Of a DNA stretch of 64,000 nucleotides, positions 1 to 8,313 are shown piece after piece; within the stretch, counting starts at the first letter, position 1, and the number at the start of each line of letters is the position of its first letter. The DNA is from Methylobacillus glycogenes JCM 2850. Its GTDB lineage: Bacteria; Pseudomonadota; Gammaproteobacteria; Burkholderiales; Methylophilaceae. Position numbers and translations under genes: made by a program. The notes beneath the pieces are model-generated. The model saw nothing but the letters and a program-made list of their open reading frames with translations, did no database searches and was not told where the DNA came from. The stretch lies in the NCBI RefSeq assembly GCF_000617925.1, contig NZ_BAMT01000002.1:248001-312000 (forward strand). The letters are read 5' to 3'.

Positions 1-2
1 GG

Positions 3-494
3 TTGTATGTCAGCGCAGAAGAAGCCAAGTATGTCGATGTGGTGGATATTGCCAAGCGCACCTCCATCAAGCTGGTGGAAGTGGGCGACAGGCCCCGTGG
101 CATAGGCTTCCTGCCTGATAGTTCACGCGCTTATGTGGCCAATGAGGCTGCAGGCACGGTGTCGGTGTTTGATACCAGCAAGCACGAAGTGATTGCCACT
201 ATCCCTGTAGGCAAGCGCTCCAACGGCGTGAAAGTCCTGCCTAATGGCAAAAAGGTGTATATCTCCAATGGCGGTGACGGCACTCTGTCTGTGATTGATA
301 CTGCCAGCAACAAGGTGACCGCGACTATTCCAGTAGGCAAGCGCCCCTGGAATATGGATGTAACGCCTGATGGCAAAAAGCTCTATGTTGCCAACGGCAA
401 GTCCAACTCGGTTTCGGTGATTGATACTGAGCATGACAAGGCGCTCAAGGAAATTACCGTAGGTGATACACCTTGGGGTGTGTTTGTTCGGTAA
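3..494 (+). CDS. YVTN-type beta-propeller protein, quinoprotein-associated (5' end missing)
   Basis: The open frame runs off the left edge, so only the last 163 residues are present and the first codon here is not a true start. The visible part is made of repeats of about 42 residues, each with a GxxPxG-type turn, a YVAN or YISN strand and a VSVIDT strand, which is the YVTN beta-propeller pattern. It most resembles the periplasmic beta-propeller family found beside PQQ-dependent dehydrogenases (PQQ-dependent catabolism-associated beta-propeller). Neighbouring cytochrome b561 and SoxYZ-like genes support that setting. Its exact role is not known; a scaffold or electron-transfer partner for a quinoprotein is an inference. 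Confidence 0.75.
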   Translation: MYVSAEEAKYVDVVDIAKRTSIKLVEVGDRPRGIGFLPDSSRAYVANEAAGTVSVFDTSKHEVIATIPVGKRSNGVKVLPNGKKVYISNGGDGTLSVIDTASNKVTATIPVGKRPWNMDVTPDGKKLYVANGKSNSVSVIDTEHDKALKEITVGDTPWGVFVR

Positions 495-506
495 TATGTT
501 GGCATA

Positions 507-536
507 GCCAGCGCTTGAGGCGCTGGCATGAGTTTT
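507..536 (+). terminator. Hairpin after the beta-propeller gene
   Basis: GCCAGCGC (507-514) and GCGCTGGC (520-527) form a perfect 8-bp stem with a 5-base loop, 12 bases after the stop codon. A short T run (533-536) follows. The weak T tract makes it a moderate intrinsic terminator. Confidence 0.6.
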
Positions 537-561
537 ATGCGTTGTTTTGTATGACCCTGGC

Positions 562-590
562 CTCAGGTCTTGATGGACGCAAGACCTGAG
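562..590 (+). repeat. Perfect 11-bp inverted repeat upstream of cytochrome b561
   Basis: CTCAGGTCTTG (562-572) and CAAGACCTGAG (580-590) are exact inverted copies around a 7-base spacer. The element ends 22 bases before the cytochrome b561 start and has no T tract. It could be an operator or an mRNA leader hairpin near the ribosome site; the sequence does not decide. Confidence 0.5.
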
Positions 591-612
591 CCGTTTGCAT
601 GTTGGAACCCAA

Positions 613-1212
613 ATGAATCAAACCACCCGCTATACCAAAGTAGCTATCCTGCTGCATTGGCTCGTTGCCCTTGGCATCATCGCCCTGCTGGGGCTAGGGT
701 GGTATATGAATGAGCTGCCCAAGGGCGGCCCCAAGGTCAGCAGTTTTGATCTGTTTGATCTGGGCTTGTACACCGTGCAGCTGTCGGAAGCTGCCTCACC
801 TCGTACCTTCTACTTCAACCTGCATAAATCCATAGGCCTGACCGTGTTCTTCATCATAGGTCTGCGCGTGTATTGGCGCTTGATGCATCAGCCGCCTGCC
901 TTGGCAGCCAGCCTCAAACGTTGGGAGCAGGTTGTGGCCCATGGCACGCATCACCTGCTGTATGTGCTGATGGTGCTGATGCCAGTGACAGGTATGCTCA
1001 CCACGCTTTATAGCAAATATGGCCTAAACTGGTTTTCCATCCCGGTGCTGCCGGGGCTGGATGACCCTGCTTTGCGGGATTTCTTTGTGGCAGCGCATGA
1101 GCTTACGGCAACGCTGCTGGTGATTCTGATAGGCTTGCATATCGCGGCTGCCCTGAAGCACAGCCTGATAGACCGCGATGACACCATGAAGCGTATGTCT
1201 ATATTCCGCTAA
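613..1212 (+). CDS. Cytochrome b561 family membrane protein
   Basis: A 199-residue integral membrane di-haem cytochrome b that would pass electrons between the quinone pool and a periplasmic partner. The sequence begins with the family signature TKVAILLHWLVALGII (TM1, with the haem-ligand type His) and has further hydrophobic segments near residues 75-95, 120-140 and 165-185, with histidines at HKSIGL, HGTHHLLY, HELTA and GLHIAAALKH. Length fits the bacterial b561 (CybB) family. I chose ATG 613; a longer reading from TTG 595 adds six non-conserved residues. Sitting between two quinoprotein-associated genes, it may be the electron acceptor for that system (inference). Confidence 0.88.
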   Translation: MNQTTRYTKVAILLHWLVALGIIALLGLGWYMNELPKGGPKVSSFDLFDLGLYTVQLSEAASPRTFYFNLHKSIGLTVFFIIGLRVYWRLMHQPPALAASLKRWEQVVAHGTHHLLYVLMVLMPVTGMLTTLYSKYGLNWFSIPVLPGLDDPALRDFFVAAHELTATLLVILIGLHIAAALKHSLIDRDDTMKRMSIFR

Positions 1213-1235
1213 ACATCGCTGCCGCCGCTCAAGCA

Positions 1236-1260
1236 AAAGGACGCATCCGCGTCCTTTTTT
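1236..1260 (+). terminator. Intrinsic terminator after cytochrome b561
   Basis: GGACGC (1239-1244), a 4-base loop and GCGTCC (1249-1254) are followed by six T (1255-1260). This is a standard Rho-independent terminator in the space between the convergent cytochrome b561 and SoxYZ-like genes. Confidence 0.85.
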
Positions 1261-1330
1261 ATTGCCTGTAGTCTGGGCGATTAGCGCAATGCCCTGCCTA
1301 TCAATTCACAGTCTTTTAATTTACAGCTAT

Positions 1331-2131
1331 TCAATTTACGGCAAGAGCATGTTCAAAGTGAGCACCTTCATTATCCGTGGCCTGAATTTCCAGTTTGCCG
1401 GGCTTGGGCGGGATAAAGCTGAAACGCAGGTAGGGGTCTTCACTGGTGCCCACGCCAAAATCAGCCTCTAACACTGGTTTGCCGTCATAGCTGAAACTGG
1501 CTTTGTTGATATAAAGCGCGGGGCGGAAGCCCTGCGAAACCAAATCGCGCTGCAAACCAGTAAACATGGGGTGCTTGATATTGAAGGTGGTCACTGTTGC
1601 CTGATTAAACTGCACTGGCGTTTCGACATTGAGCTTGATTTTGCCAGCATGGGCCAGCAGTTCTTTTTCCTCCGCCCCCAGCGTGCCGCCACAGCCACCA
1701 GAGGCGCGAATTTGTATGGCGGTCATATAGAGCTTGCCGTCAGCGGTTTCGCCTATGGCATGTACAAAGGAATCGGTTTCCAGACGGATACGTGTAGAAA
1801 GCTGCAACTGCCCTAGTAATTCAGACAAATGGTAAGTGGCCGCCAGCTGTATGGGGTTGGCATCAACAATGATATAAACAGACTTGATGGCATCAGGCGC
1901 ATTCTGCGGCTTGTCTATGGTGAGCGTAATTGGCACCTGGGCGCCACTCTCCGCGCGCTTGGGTGCTGAAAGCTTGATGAAATCCACCTCTTCAATCTGG
2001 CGCTTGGGGAAGAAACCTTCCTTGATCACGGGCCAGATTTCGGCAGAAGCTTCGGCATGGGCGTGGCTGGCTGTGGTCAGCATGGTCACGCTGAGTAAAG
2101 TGGTTACAACAACGGCCTGGATACATTTCAT
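1331..2131 (-). CDS. Quinoprotein dehydrogenase-associated SoxYZ-like carrier protein
   Basis: A 266-residue exported protein. Residues 1-27 form a signal peptide with a likely cut after SHAHA. The mature part carries a SoxY-like domain with a cysteine in ASGGCGGTLG (about residues 144-153), and a C-terminal SoxZ-like immunoglobulin domain (about 170-266, with TTFNIKHPMFTG and RFSFIPPKPGKLEI). In sulfur-oxidising Sox systems SoxY carries substrate on a C-terminal Cys while SoxZ binds it; the fused SoxYZ-like family occurs next to PQQ-dependent alcohol dehydrogenases and its cargo is unknown. Convergent with cytochrome b561 and downstream of the receptor gene on the same strand, 157 bases apart. 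Confidence 0.85.
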   Translation of the reverse strand: MKCIQAVVVTTLLSVTMLTTASHAHAEASAEIWPVIKEGFFPKRQIEEVDFIKLSAPKRAESGAQVPITLTIDKPQNAPDAIKSVYIIVDANPIQLAATYHLSELLGQLQLSTRIRLETDSFVHAIGETADGKLYMTAIQIRASGGCGGTLGAEEKELLAHAGKIKLNVETPVQFNQATVTTFNIKHPMFTGLQRDLVSQGFRPALYINKASFSYDGKPVLEADFGVGTSEDPYLRFSFIPPKPGKLEIQATDNEGAHFEHALAVN

Positions 2132-2229
2132 GATGCTCTCCTCACGCTTTATTCAAGCAGCCCGTTCGGGTGATGGCTGTTGATGACAAGTCGAATAATG
2201 ATGCTGTCTTGTCGACTAGCATACAACAG

Positions 2230-2261
2230 CAGGGGCCGACTGCACAGACAGTCGACCCCTG
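2230..2261 (-). terminator. Strong hairpin downstream of the TonB receptor gene
   Basis: CAGGGG (2230-2235) plus CGACTG (2237-2242) pair with CAGTCG (2249-2254) plus CCCCTG (2256-2261), with one C/A mismatch and a 6-base loop. It lies 27 bases past the receptor stop codon on the minus strand. There is no clear T tract, so it may act as a 3' stabiliser or a weak terminator. Confidence 0.5.
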
Positions 2262-2288
2262 AATTTGAACGCCTAAAAACGCTGCAGT

Positions 2289-4409
2289 TTAGAACATATA
2301 AGTCGCGTTCAGACCCATCAGCCAGTTACGACCAGCAGAAGGTTCATAGTAGCGGCCATTGTTATCATTAACTCGTACTGAACCTATGTATTCCTTGTCG
2401 AAGATATTCTCTACACGCACATATTCGCTAAAGCGCCAGTGCTCTAGTTTCTGCTGGAAGCCAGCGCGAATATTGAAGATGGTATAGGAATTGGCAGACG
2501 CTGAGTTCAGATCGTCGGTATACACCTGACTATTGCGACGGCCTTCGAAAGCTGTGTTAAAGCCACTGGCTTGGTGCCTCCAAGCAACTTCACCATAAAT
2601 CTGTGAACGATATGTGCCCGGGATATAGTTGCCAGAAGCCACTGTGCGAGAAGCGCCATTGACTGTATAGCTGTAACTGTCATCAAACTTGGCATCCAAC
2701 AATGTGTAGGAGCCAAATAAGGAAATGTTGTTCTCGAATTTGGACTCAATCGAGAATTCGGCACCATTACGTCTGGTCTTGCTGGCGTTCATATAAGTGA
2801 CGTTGTTGTTCAGATTCTGCTGAACCACAATTTCATCATCGGTGCGCACATGGAACAGGGTTAGGTTGGCAATGCTATTGCTCCCCAGGAAGACCTTGGT
2901 GCCGACTTCAAGATTACGGCTTTCACTTGGCTTGAGGCGCAAATTGGGGCCGGTAATCGGTGATACGGTAGCATAAGCTGCTTCAATGAAGGTCGGTGTT
3001 TCAAAGCCTTTGCCGTAGTTGGCATAAATATTCCAGGTAGGCGTTACCTTCCACACCGCACCCACTACTGGAGTGGTTTTCTCATATGTCACGCTGCCGC
3101 CATTGTCTCCGTTTGAGCCAGTGCCAGTAACAAAGTTATCATTCACTTCCAGTTTGACCTTGGTTCTCCGTGCACCCAGGTGCAAATCAAGGTTATCCAA
3201 TACCGACCATTGTCCTTGCACATATTTATCGGAATTGGTGGCGATGTTTTCTTCGTCGCGATTCAGCGCAGTTGTCTTAATGCCATTGCTAGCACCAATG
3301 TCCATGCGGTCATCAGTCATCTTGGCATAGGTCAAACCCAAGCTCAGTGTATATGGACGATTGAGTAGCTGGCCTTGATTATTCCAGCGCAAATCTGTAC
3401 CCCAGAATTCTCTATCAATCGAGCTGGCACGGCCTGCGCCTGTGGTTTGGCTGATGGAAAGGTATTGCTCATTCTTGCGATTACCTACATAGGAAATCAG
3501 GTTGATCGAATTGTTCTCGTTGATTTTATGCTCAAGGTTAAATCCAACCTGAGTTTGACTGCGCGATACACGCGTATTGGCGCGCAGTGCACTTGCTGCA
3601 GCCTGTTTGCGATCAGCACGTACTTCAGCTAGTTGTAGTCCCAAGGGATCATCGGCTTCTTGGTCGAACCAATTGATTAAGGTAGTAAGTTTGGTATCTT
3701 CATTGAGATTGAAGCGGAACTTGGCTGTACCTTGCTCTTTTTTGTTACTGCTGTGATCACGATAGCCATCGGAGGAATAGTTGGAGTAGTTGATCAAGTA
3801 TTCCAGACCATCGGCATTACCAGCAGCACGCACGTTTTCACGTCTTGTGTCATAGCTGCCGAACAGAACTCCTGCCGACAGTTCATGGCCTTGTGGAGCA
3901 TTTTCTGTAAATAGCTGCACCACGCCGCCAGATGAGTTGCCATAGAGTGCGGAGAAAGGACCACGCATGACTTCAATGCTTTGCATGGAACCGAGATCTA
4001 CACTTCCTGGCTGACCACTACCATCAGGATAGGTGAGGGGAATCCCATCAACATACAGCCTGATACCCCGCACGCCAAATGATGAACGTGCACCAAAGCC
4101 GCGTGTAGAAATTTGTGGGTCTTGTGACATCTGGGTACGGTTTTGCGCCGTAATGCCGGGCACACGAATCAGGCTTTCTGAAAGCGTCATTTGTGCCTGG
4201 CCATCCTGAATGTTTTCCTTGGTCACCACATCAATTGCCACAGGCAGATCAAAGCTTTTTTGCGCTGCGCGCGTGGCGGTGACCACCACCGGGGAGACAA
4301 CTTGCAGGGATTCTTTATTATCTGCAGCGCCTTCTTCTGCCATGGCGCTGGCATAAGGCCAGACACTGAGCACAGCCAGTGGAATGAGTTTGAGGTGGAA
4401 TGTGTTCAT
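2289..4409 (-). CDS. TonB-dependent outer membrane receptor, PqqU/YncD-like
   Basis: A 706-residue outer-membrane transporter. It has a signal peptide (residues 1-24, cut near ASAMA), a TonB-box-like SPVVVTATR, a plug domain (about 45-160) with ISTRGFGARSSFGVRGIRLY and VMRGPFSALYGNSSGG, then a 22-strand barrel ending in the aromatic NATYMF. From memory the plug and C-terminus (NGRYYEPSAGRNW) closely match E. coli YncD, now known as PqqU, a receptor for pyrroloquinoline quinone. The gene lies beside quinoprotein accessory genes, which fits PQQ uptake. Alternatives are a siderophore or lanthanophore receptor; a weak Fur-like site upstream keeps that open. Family call is strong, substrate is inference. 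Confidence 0.9.
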   Translation of the reverse strand: MNTFHLKLIPLAVLSVWPYASAMAEEGAADNKESLQVVSPVVVTATRAAQKSFDLPVAIDVVTKENIQDGQAQMTLSESLIRVPGITAQNRTQMSQDPQISTRGFGARSSFGVRGIRLYVDGIPLTYPDGSGQPGSVDLGSMQSIEVMRGPFSALYGNSSGGVVQLFTENAPQGHELSAGVLFGSYDTRRENVRAAGNADGLEYLINYSNYSSDGYRDHSSNKKEQGTAKFRFNLNEDTKLTTLINWFDQEADDPLGLQLAEVRADRKQAAASALRANTRVSRSQTQVGFNLEHKINENNSINLISYVGNRKNEQYLSISQTTGAGRASSIDREFWGTDLRWNNQGQLLNRPYTLSLGLTYAKMTDDRMDIGASNGIKTTALNRDEENIATNSDKYVQGQWSVLDNLDLHLGARRTKVKLEVNDNFVTGTGSNGDNGGSVTYEKTTPVVGAVWKVTPTWNIYANYGKGFETPTFIEAAYATVSPITGPNLRLKPSESRNLEVGTKVFLGSNSIANLTLFHVRTDDEIVVQQNLNNNVTYMNASKTRRNGAEFSIESKFENNISLFGSYTLLDAKFDDSYSYTVNGASRTVASGNYIPGTYRSQIYGEVAWRHQASGFNTAFEGRRNSQVYTDDLNSASANSYTIFNIRAGFQQKLEHWRFSEYVRVENIFDKEYIGSVRVNDNNGRYYEPSAGRNWLMGLNATYMF

Positions 4410-4488
4410 GCTGGCTCCCCGCTACTTTCTTAGACACTTATTGGTAAAGGCGCCGAGCATAAGCGAATCAGCGGCGGCTGACCATCAG

Positions 4489-4501
4489 GATAATCATTAA
4501 T
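4489..4501 (-). promoter_or_regulatory. Weak Fur-like site upstream of the PqqU-like receptor
   Basis: GATAATCATTAAT resembles the Fur unit GATAAT-N-ATTATC with two mismatches in the second half. It sits 80 bases before the receptor start. In this AT-rich gap such a match may be chance. Confidence 0.25.
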
Positions 4502-4528
4502 TTGCGCTGTTAGCTTGTCACTAAAGCG

Positions 4529-5491
4529 CTACTGCGCTGAGATAAAGGTTTGCAGCGAGGTGGGCGTGGGCAGGTTGTCTATCACGCCGCGCTGGCGTAT
4601 CAACAGGCTGGCGCTGGCACAGCCATGCTCTAGGGCGCGTGTGAGGTCAGAAGATTGCAGCAGGCTGGCCAGCAGGGCGCTGGCAAAGGCGTCACCTGCG
4701 CCCAGGCTGTCTACCACTGTGGTGCTATAAGCCGCATGCTCATGCCAGCTGCCGTCATCCAGCAAGGCGATGGCACCCTGGTCACCCAGGGTCAGAATCA
4801 GAGATTTGCCTGGGTAGCGCTGGGTGAATTGCAGTTCATGCAGCACATGTTGGGCAGCTTGGCGCGTAGCCAAGGCAGATTGATCGACTTGCAGCCAGGC
4901 TGCGGCTTCGCTCTGGTTCATGATCAGCACATCGCTGAGCGCAAGCATGCTGGGTGTGAGGGGTTTGAATGGGGAAGGGTTGAGTACGGTCAGGCGGCCT
5001 GCGGCTTGTGCCAGGGTAAAGGCCGCGCAAATCGCTGTCTCTGATGATTCAAAGCTGGCATACACCAGGCTGGCCTGTTGTATGGCGCTAGTCTGGGGTT
5101 GAATATGCTCAGCCGTCAGCAGGGCATTGGCGCCTGCATGCACGGTAATCTGGTTTTGGCCTGCCTCATCGATGAGTGCTACGCCGTGGCCGTTATATTC
5201 CCCCACGGTCACACGGTTGATATGCGTCAATTGATGCAGGCTGAGAATATCCTGGCACTGATGTTGCGAGAGTGGGGTAGTGCCACAAGGGATCAAGCCA
5301 TGGAGCGGTATGCCCAGCTTGTGCAGGCCCAGCAACACATTTAAACCTTTGCCGCCAGTTTCGCAGTACAAGTCCAGGGCCTGTAACGATTCGCCGGGCT
5401 GGGGGAAGCGCCTGACAAAGTAAATTTGCGCCATCATCAAGCTGGCAAGCACAAATGCCGGGGCAGGGTTGGGCTTGAAGCTTGATAGCAT
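4529..5491 (-). CDS. PfkB-family carbohydrate kinase
   Basis: A 320-residue cytoplasmic sugar or nucleoside kinase of the ribokinase/PfkB fold. The N-terminal substrate motif GGKGLN is at about residues 47-52, and the C-terminal ATP and anion-hole motif DSLGAGDAF, with the catalytic Asp, is near residue 262. The middle contains MNQSEAAAWL, like the NxxE Mg-binding motif of the family. Length is normal (about 310). The start is 6 bases beyond the stop of the upstream GntR regulator, so the two are probably one transcription unit. Substrate cannot be told; ribose, fructose 1-phosphate or tagatose 6-phosphate are family options. Confidence 0.85.
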   Translation of the reverse strand: MLSSFKPNPAPAFVLASLMMAQIYFVRRFPQPGESLQALDLYCETGGKGLNVLLGLHKLGIPLHGLIPCGTTPLSQHQCQDILSLHQLTHINRVTVGEYNGHGVALIDEAGQNQITVHAGANALLTAEHIQPQTSAIQQASLVYASFESSETAICAAFTLAQAAGRLTVLNPSPFKPLTPSMLALSDVLIMNQSEAAAWLQVDQSALATRQAAQHVLHELQFTQRYPGKSLILTLGDQGAIALLDDGSWHEHAAYSTTVVDSLGAGDAFASALLASLLQSSDLTRALEHGCASASLLIRQRGVIDNLPTPTSLQTFISAQ

Positions 5492-5497
5492 TGGGTG

Positions 5498-6283
5498 TTA
5501 TCCCTTCATTTTGACGCGATAGGCGTAGGCGTCACCACGGAAAGTACCTTCGACATATTCCAGCAATATGCCATCTGGCGAATAGCTACGGCGCTTGATC
5601 AGCAGGCAGGGCTGAGGGCTGGTGAAGCCAAAGGCCTGGTTTTCAATATCATTGGAAAGCACGGCCTCTACGGTTTGTTCACACCAGTCCAACGGGTGCT
5701 GACACTTTTGATTGATGACCTGATACACCGAGCCTTGTAAATCAGCCGTGGCCAGCTCTGGCAGGTGATGCAGGTTGTACCAGGCAACCTCGTGCGATAA
5801 GGGCTTATCGTCACCACAGCGTATACGCTCCAGCTTTAGCAGCGATGAGTTGGAGTTAAGGCCAAACATGGAGGCCATGCCTCTGTCATTGATAATGGCT
5901 TGGTCAAGAATGCGGGTGGAAGGCTTCATTCCCAGCTCCTGCATTTCCTGGGTAAAGCCCCGCAGCTTGAACATATGGGTGTCTAGCCGCCCTGGCGTCA
6001 GTACCGTGGTGCCGCCCTTGCGATTGCTGGTAATCAGCTTGCGGTTGCGTAGCTCCATATAGCCGCGCTTGATGGTGATCTTGCTGACACCTAGGGTTTC
6101 AGAGAATACGGTTTCTGTCGGTAGCTGTGTGCCCGGTTTGATATCGCCCTGAAGAATCAGGGTTTCAAGTTGCTGGAACAGCTGCGCGTACAGAGGCTCA
6201 GGAGCGTCTTTGTTCAGGGTGATCAGGCTGGGGATGGTGCTGGCGTGAGCTTTGGCGTTTTTCAATGGTGACAGACGTGGCAA
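5498..6283 (-). CDS. GntR/HutC-family transcriptional regulator
   Basis: A 261-residue regulator. Residues about 25-95 are a GntR winged helix-turn-helix (PLYAQLFQQLETLI, PGTQLPTE, LGVSKITIKRGYMEL). Residues about 110-258 form the UTRA ligand-binding domain of the HutC subfamily (LKLERIRCGDDKPLSHEVAW and a C-terminal FRGDAYAYRVKMKG). UTRA domains usually bind phosphosugars or small metabolites. It lies directly upstream of and close to the PfkB kinase, so it probably controls it in response to that pathway's substrate (inference). About 190 bases upstream hold no gene and probably contain its promoter. Confidence 0.88.
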   Translation of the reverse strand: MPRLSPLKNAKAHASTIPSLITLNKDAPEPLYAQLFQQLETLILQGDIKPGTQLPTETVFSETLGVSKITIKRGYMELRNRKLITSNRKGGTTVLTPGRLDTHMFKLRGFTQEMQELGMKPSTRILDQAIINDRGMASMFGLNSNSSLLKLERIRCGDDKPLSHEVAWYNLHHLPELATADLQGSVYQVINQKCQHPLDWCEQTVEAVLSNDIENQAFGFTSPQPCLLIKRRSYSPDGILLEYVEGTFRGDAYAYRVKMKG

Positions 6284-6426
6284 CTAAAATTCCAATGCAT
6301 AGTAACGTCCTGACTCCCATGTGTCCAACAGGAATGTGGAGGCACTAGTGACATGAGCGTACTTATTTTTTGTCTTGCAGCACTGCGCAACCAGACCAAG
6401 CCCTGTATTGGCGGCGATCAAGAGTG

Positions 6427-6458
6427 GCTATGCAGGTGGGATTAAAAATCTGCATAGC
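6427..6458 (-). terminator. Inverted repeat downstream of moeA
   Basis: GCTATGCAG (6427-6435) and CTGCATAGC (6450-6458) are perfect inverted copies, 18 bases past the moeA stop. The 14-base loop has a T run when read on the minus strand. It is a possible end-of-transcript structure. Confidence 0.4.
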
Positions 6459-6476
6459 GCCTGGCCTGAATGCGGT

Positions 6477-7738
6477 TTAAATAATCCCTTCCAGCACTTG
6501 CACCTGGACTTCAGTGCCAGCAGGTAAATTGCCTACTGCATCTTCCAGCACAATAAAGCAATTGGCCTCAGACATTGAGCGCAGAATGCCTGAGCCTTGA
6601 TTGCCAGTGGGGCGTACTTGCCAGTGACCGTCTTCATCGGCAAACAAGATGCCGCGCTGAAACTCTGTACGGCCAGCCAGCTTGCGTATCGGTTCTACAC
6701 AGATGGCCTTGAACAATGGCTGGCTGGGCAGGGGTGTTTGGCCCATAAGATGCAGCAATGCCTCGCGCACAAACTGATAGAAAGTCACCATCACCGCCAC
6801 CGGGTTGCCAGGCAAGCCAAAGTAATGCGCATTACCCACTTTGCCGTAGCCAGTGGTCGACCTGGCTTCATGGCGATTTTCCAGAACACCACCTGGCCTA
6901 GTTTTTCCAGAATCTGTTTCATGAAATCGGCTTCACCTACCGATACGCCACCACTGGTCAGCACCACATCCGCCACGGTAGAGGCATGCAGCAAGGTAGC
7001 TTCCAACTGCGCGGGGTCGTCACCGACCACGCCCAGGTCTATCACGTCCACACCCAGGCGTTCCAGCATGCCATGCAGGGTGTAGCGATTGCTGTCGTAA
7101 ATCTGACCCTGTTGCAGGGTTTGCCCTATGCTGACCAGCTCATCGCCCGTGGAAAAGAATGCCACACGCAGTTTGCGGTATACCTCCACCTCGCCTATAC
7201 CTAGCGAGGCTATCAACCCCAGATCAGCGGCGCGCAGCATGCGGCCAGGTGCAAACACCGCTTGTCCTGCGCCTATGTCTTCACCTGCGTAGCGCACATT
7301 GGCTTGGGGTTTGGGCTGCTCAACGATGCTGAGCGTGTCGCCTGTCACTTCGGTACGCTCCTGCATGATGACGGTGTCTGCCCCCTCGGGAATTACCGCC
7401 CCCGTCATGATGCGGATGCATTGCCCGGCTTGCAGGGTGCCTGTGTAAGGTCGGCCAGCATAAGCAGTGCCGACAATAGTCAGGCTGGCGTTGCCTATAT
7501 CGCGGCTGTGCAGGGCAAAACCATCCATGGCCGAGTTGTCGTGGCTGGGCACGTTGTGCGGCGAAAGAATATCGCTGGCAAGCACACGGCCTAGCGCGCT
7601 CTTCAGAGCCAGTTTTTCCGTGCGTTGTATGGGCTGCAGGTAATCGCGGATCAACTTTCTGGCCTGTAGCACAGGCAAAGAGTTAGGGTCGTAATCGTCC
7701 TGGCAGCTAATAAGCTGGTTTAATGTGGCGCGTGTCAT
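6477..7738 (-). CDS. moeA: Molybdopterin molybdenumtransferase MoeA (broken by one missing base)
   Basis: MoeA inserts molybdate into adenylylated molybdopterin, the last step of molybdenum cofactor synthesis. Visible landmarks are the N-terminal PIQRTEKLALKSALGRVLA, the conserved HDNSAMDGFAL, VLTSGGVSVGEADF and KPGRPLATAK, and LPGNPVAVMVTF near the C-terminus. The frame breaks at about 6840, where one A (or G) seems missing in the Lys codon before GNAHYFGLPGNP; with it the protein is 420 residues, normal for MoeA. ATG 7738 overlaps the mobB stop as ATGA, so mobA, mobB and moeA form an operon. A longer start at 7759 is less likely. Confidence 0.9.
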
Positions 7739-8313
7739 GATGTTTGGCCTTGCATCCATTGCAAAATATAGTCAGCGATTGCCGCTGGGTCGTTGAGGTC
7801 TAGCCGGGGTATGGCGCTGGTTTCAGCGAGCGCTACGTCGCTGGCGATGGCCATGATGCTGCTGTCGGTGCTGGCCAGTAGCGGATAGCCCAAGCTAGGG
7901 CGGTGCACCTCGATCTTGGCAATATCTGCCTGCTTGAAACCTTCTACCAGCACCAGGTCTATTGCCGAAGCATCCAGCTGTGGCAGCAGCTCAGCCAGGC
8001 TGACCTCGGCGGCAGGGTTGGGCAGGCGCTGGCGTTCTGTCATCAAGGCCCAGCGTATATCCGAGCCTACCAGGGTTTGCACTGCGCCTGCTTCACGCAG
8101 GCGATAACTATCCTTGCCCGGCTTGTCCACATCAAACTGGTGATGGGCATGCTTGATCATGGAAAGCCTGATGCCACGCTGCTGTAGCGCTGGAATCAGT
8201 TGGGTCAATAAAGTGGTCTTGCCTGAGCCGCTGCCATAAGCGCATATGCCCAGCACTGGGCGGGGATACGGCAGGGTTGCGGATGCCGAGGTCACGCGGC
8301 CTGTTCCAGCCAC
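7735..8313 (-). CDS. mobB: Molybdopterin-guanine dinucleotide biosynthesis adapter MobB
   Basis: A 192-residue P-loop GTPase-like protein that assists MobA in making the guanine dinucleotide form of molybdenum cofactor. The Walker A motif GSGSGKTTLL is near residue 28, followed by KHAHHQFDVDKPGKDSYRL and LVLVEGFKQADIAKIEVHR, all typical of MobB. The frame overlaps the end of mobA; a GTG at 8295 gives a neat GTGA overlap with the mobA stop and may be the real start, while ATG 8313 gives the longer form annotated here. Confidence 0.9.
   Translation of the reverse strand: MAGTGRVTSASATLPYPRPVLGICAYGSGSGKTTLLTQLIPALQQRGIRLSMIKHAHHQFDVDKPGKDSYRLREAGAVQTLVGSDIRWALMTERQRLPNPAAEVSLAELLPQLDASAIDLVLVEGFKQADIAKIEVHRPSLGYPLLASTDSSIMAIASDVALAETSAIPRLDLNDPAAIADYILQWMQGQTS

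Noticed and set aside
3-494. Tandem repeats at the left edge as a mobile or satellite array
   Set aside because: They are the coding repeats of a YVTN beta-propeller protein.
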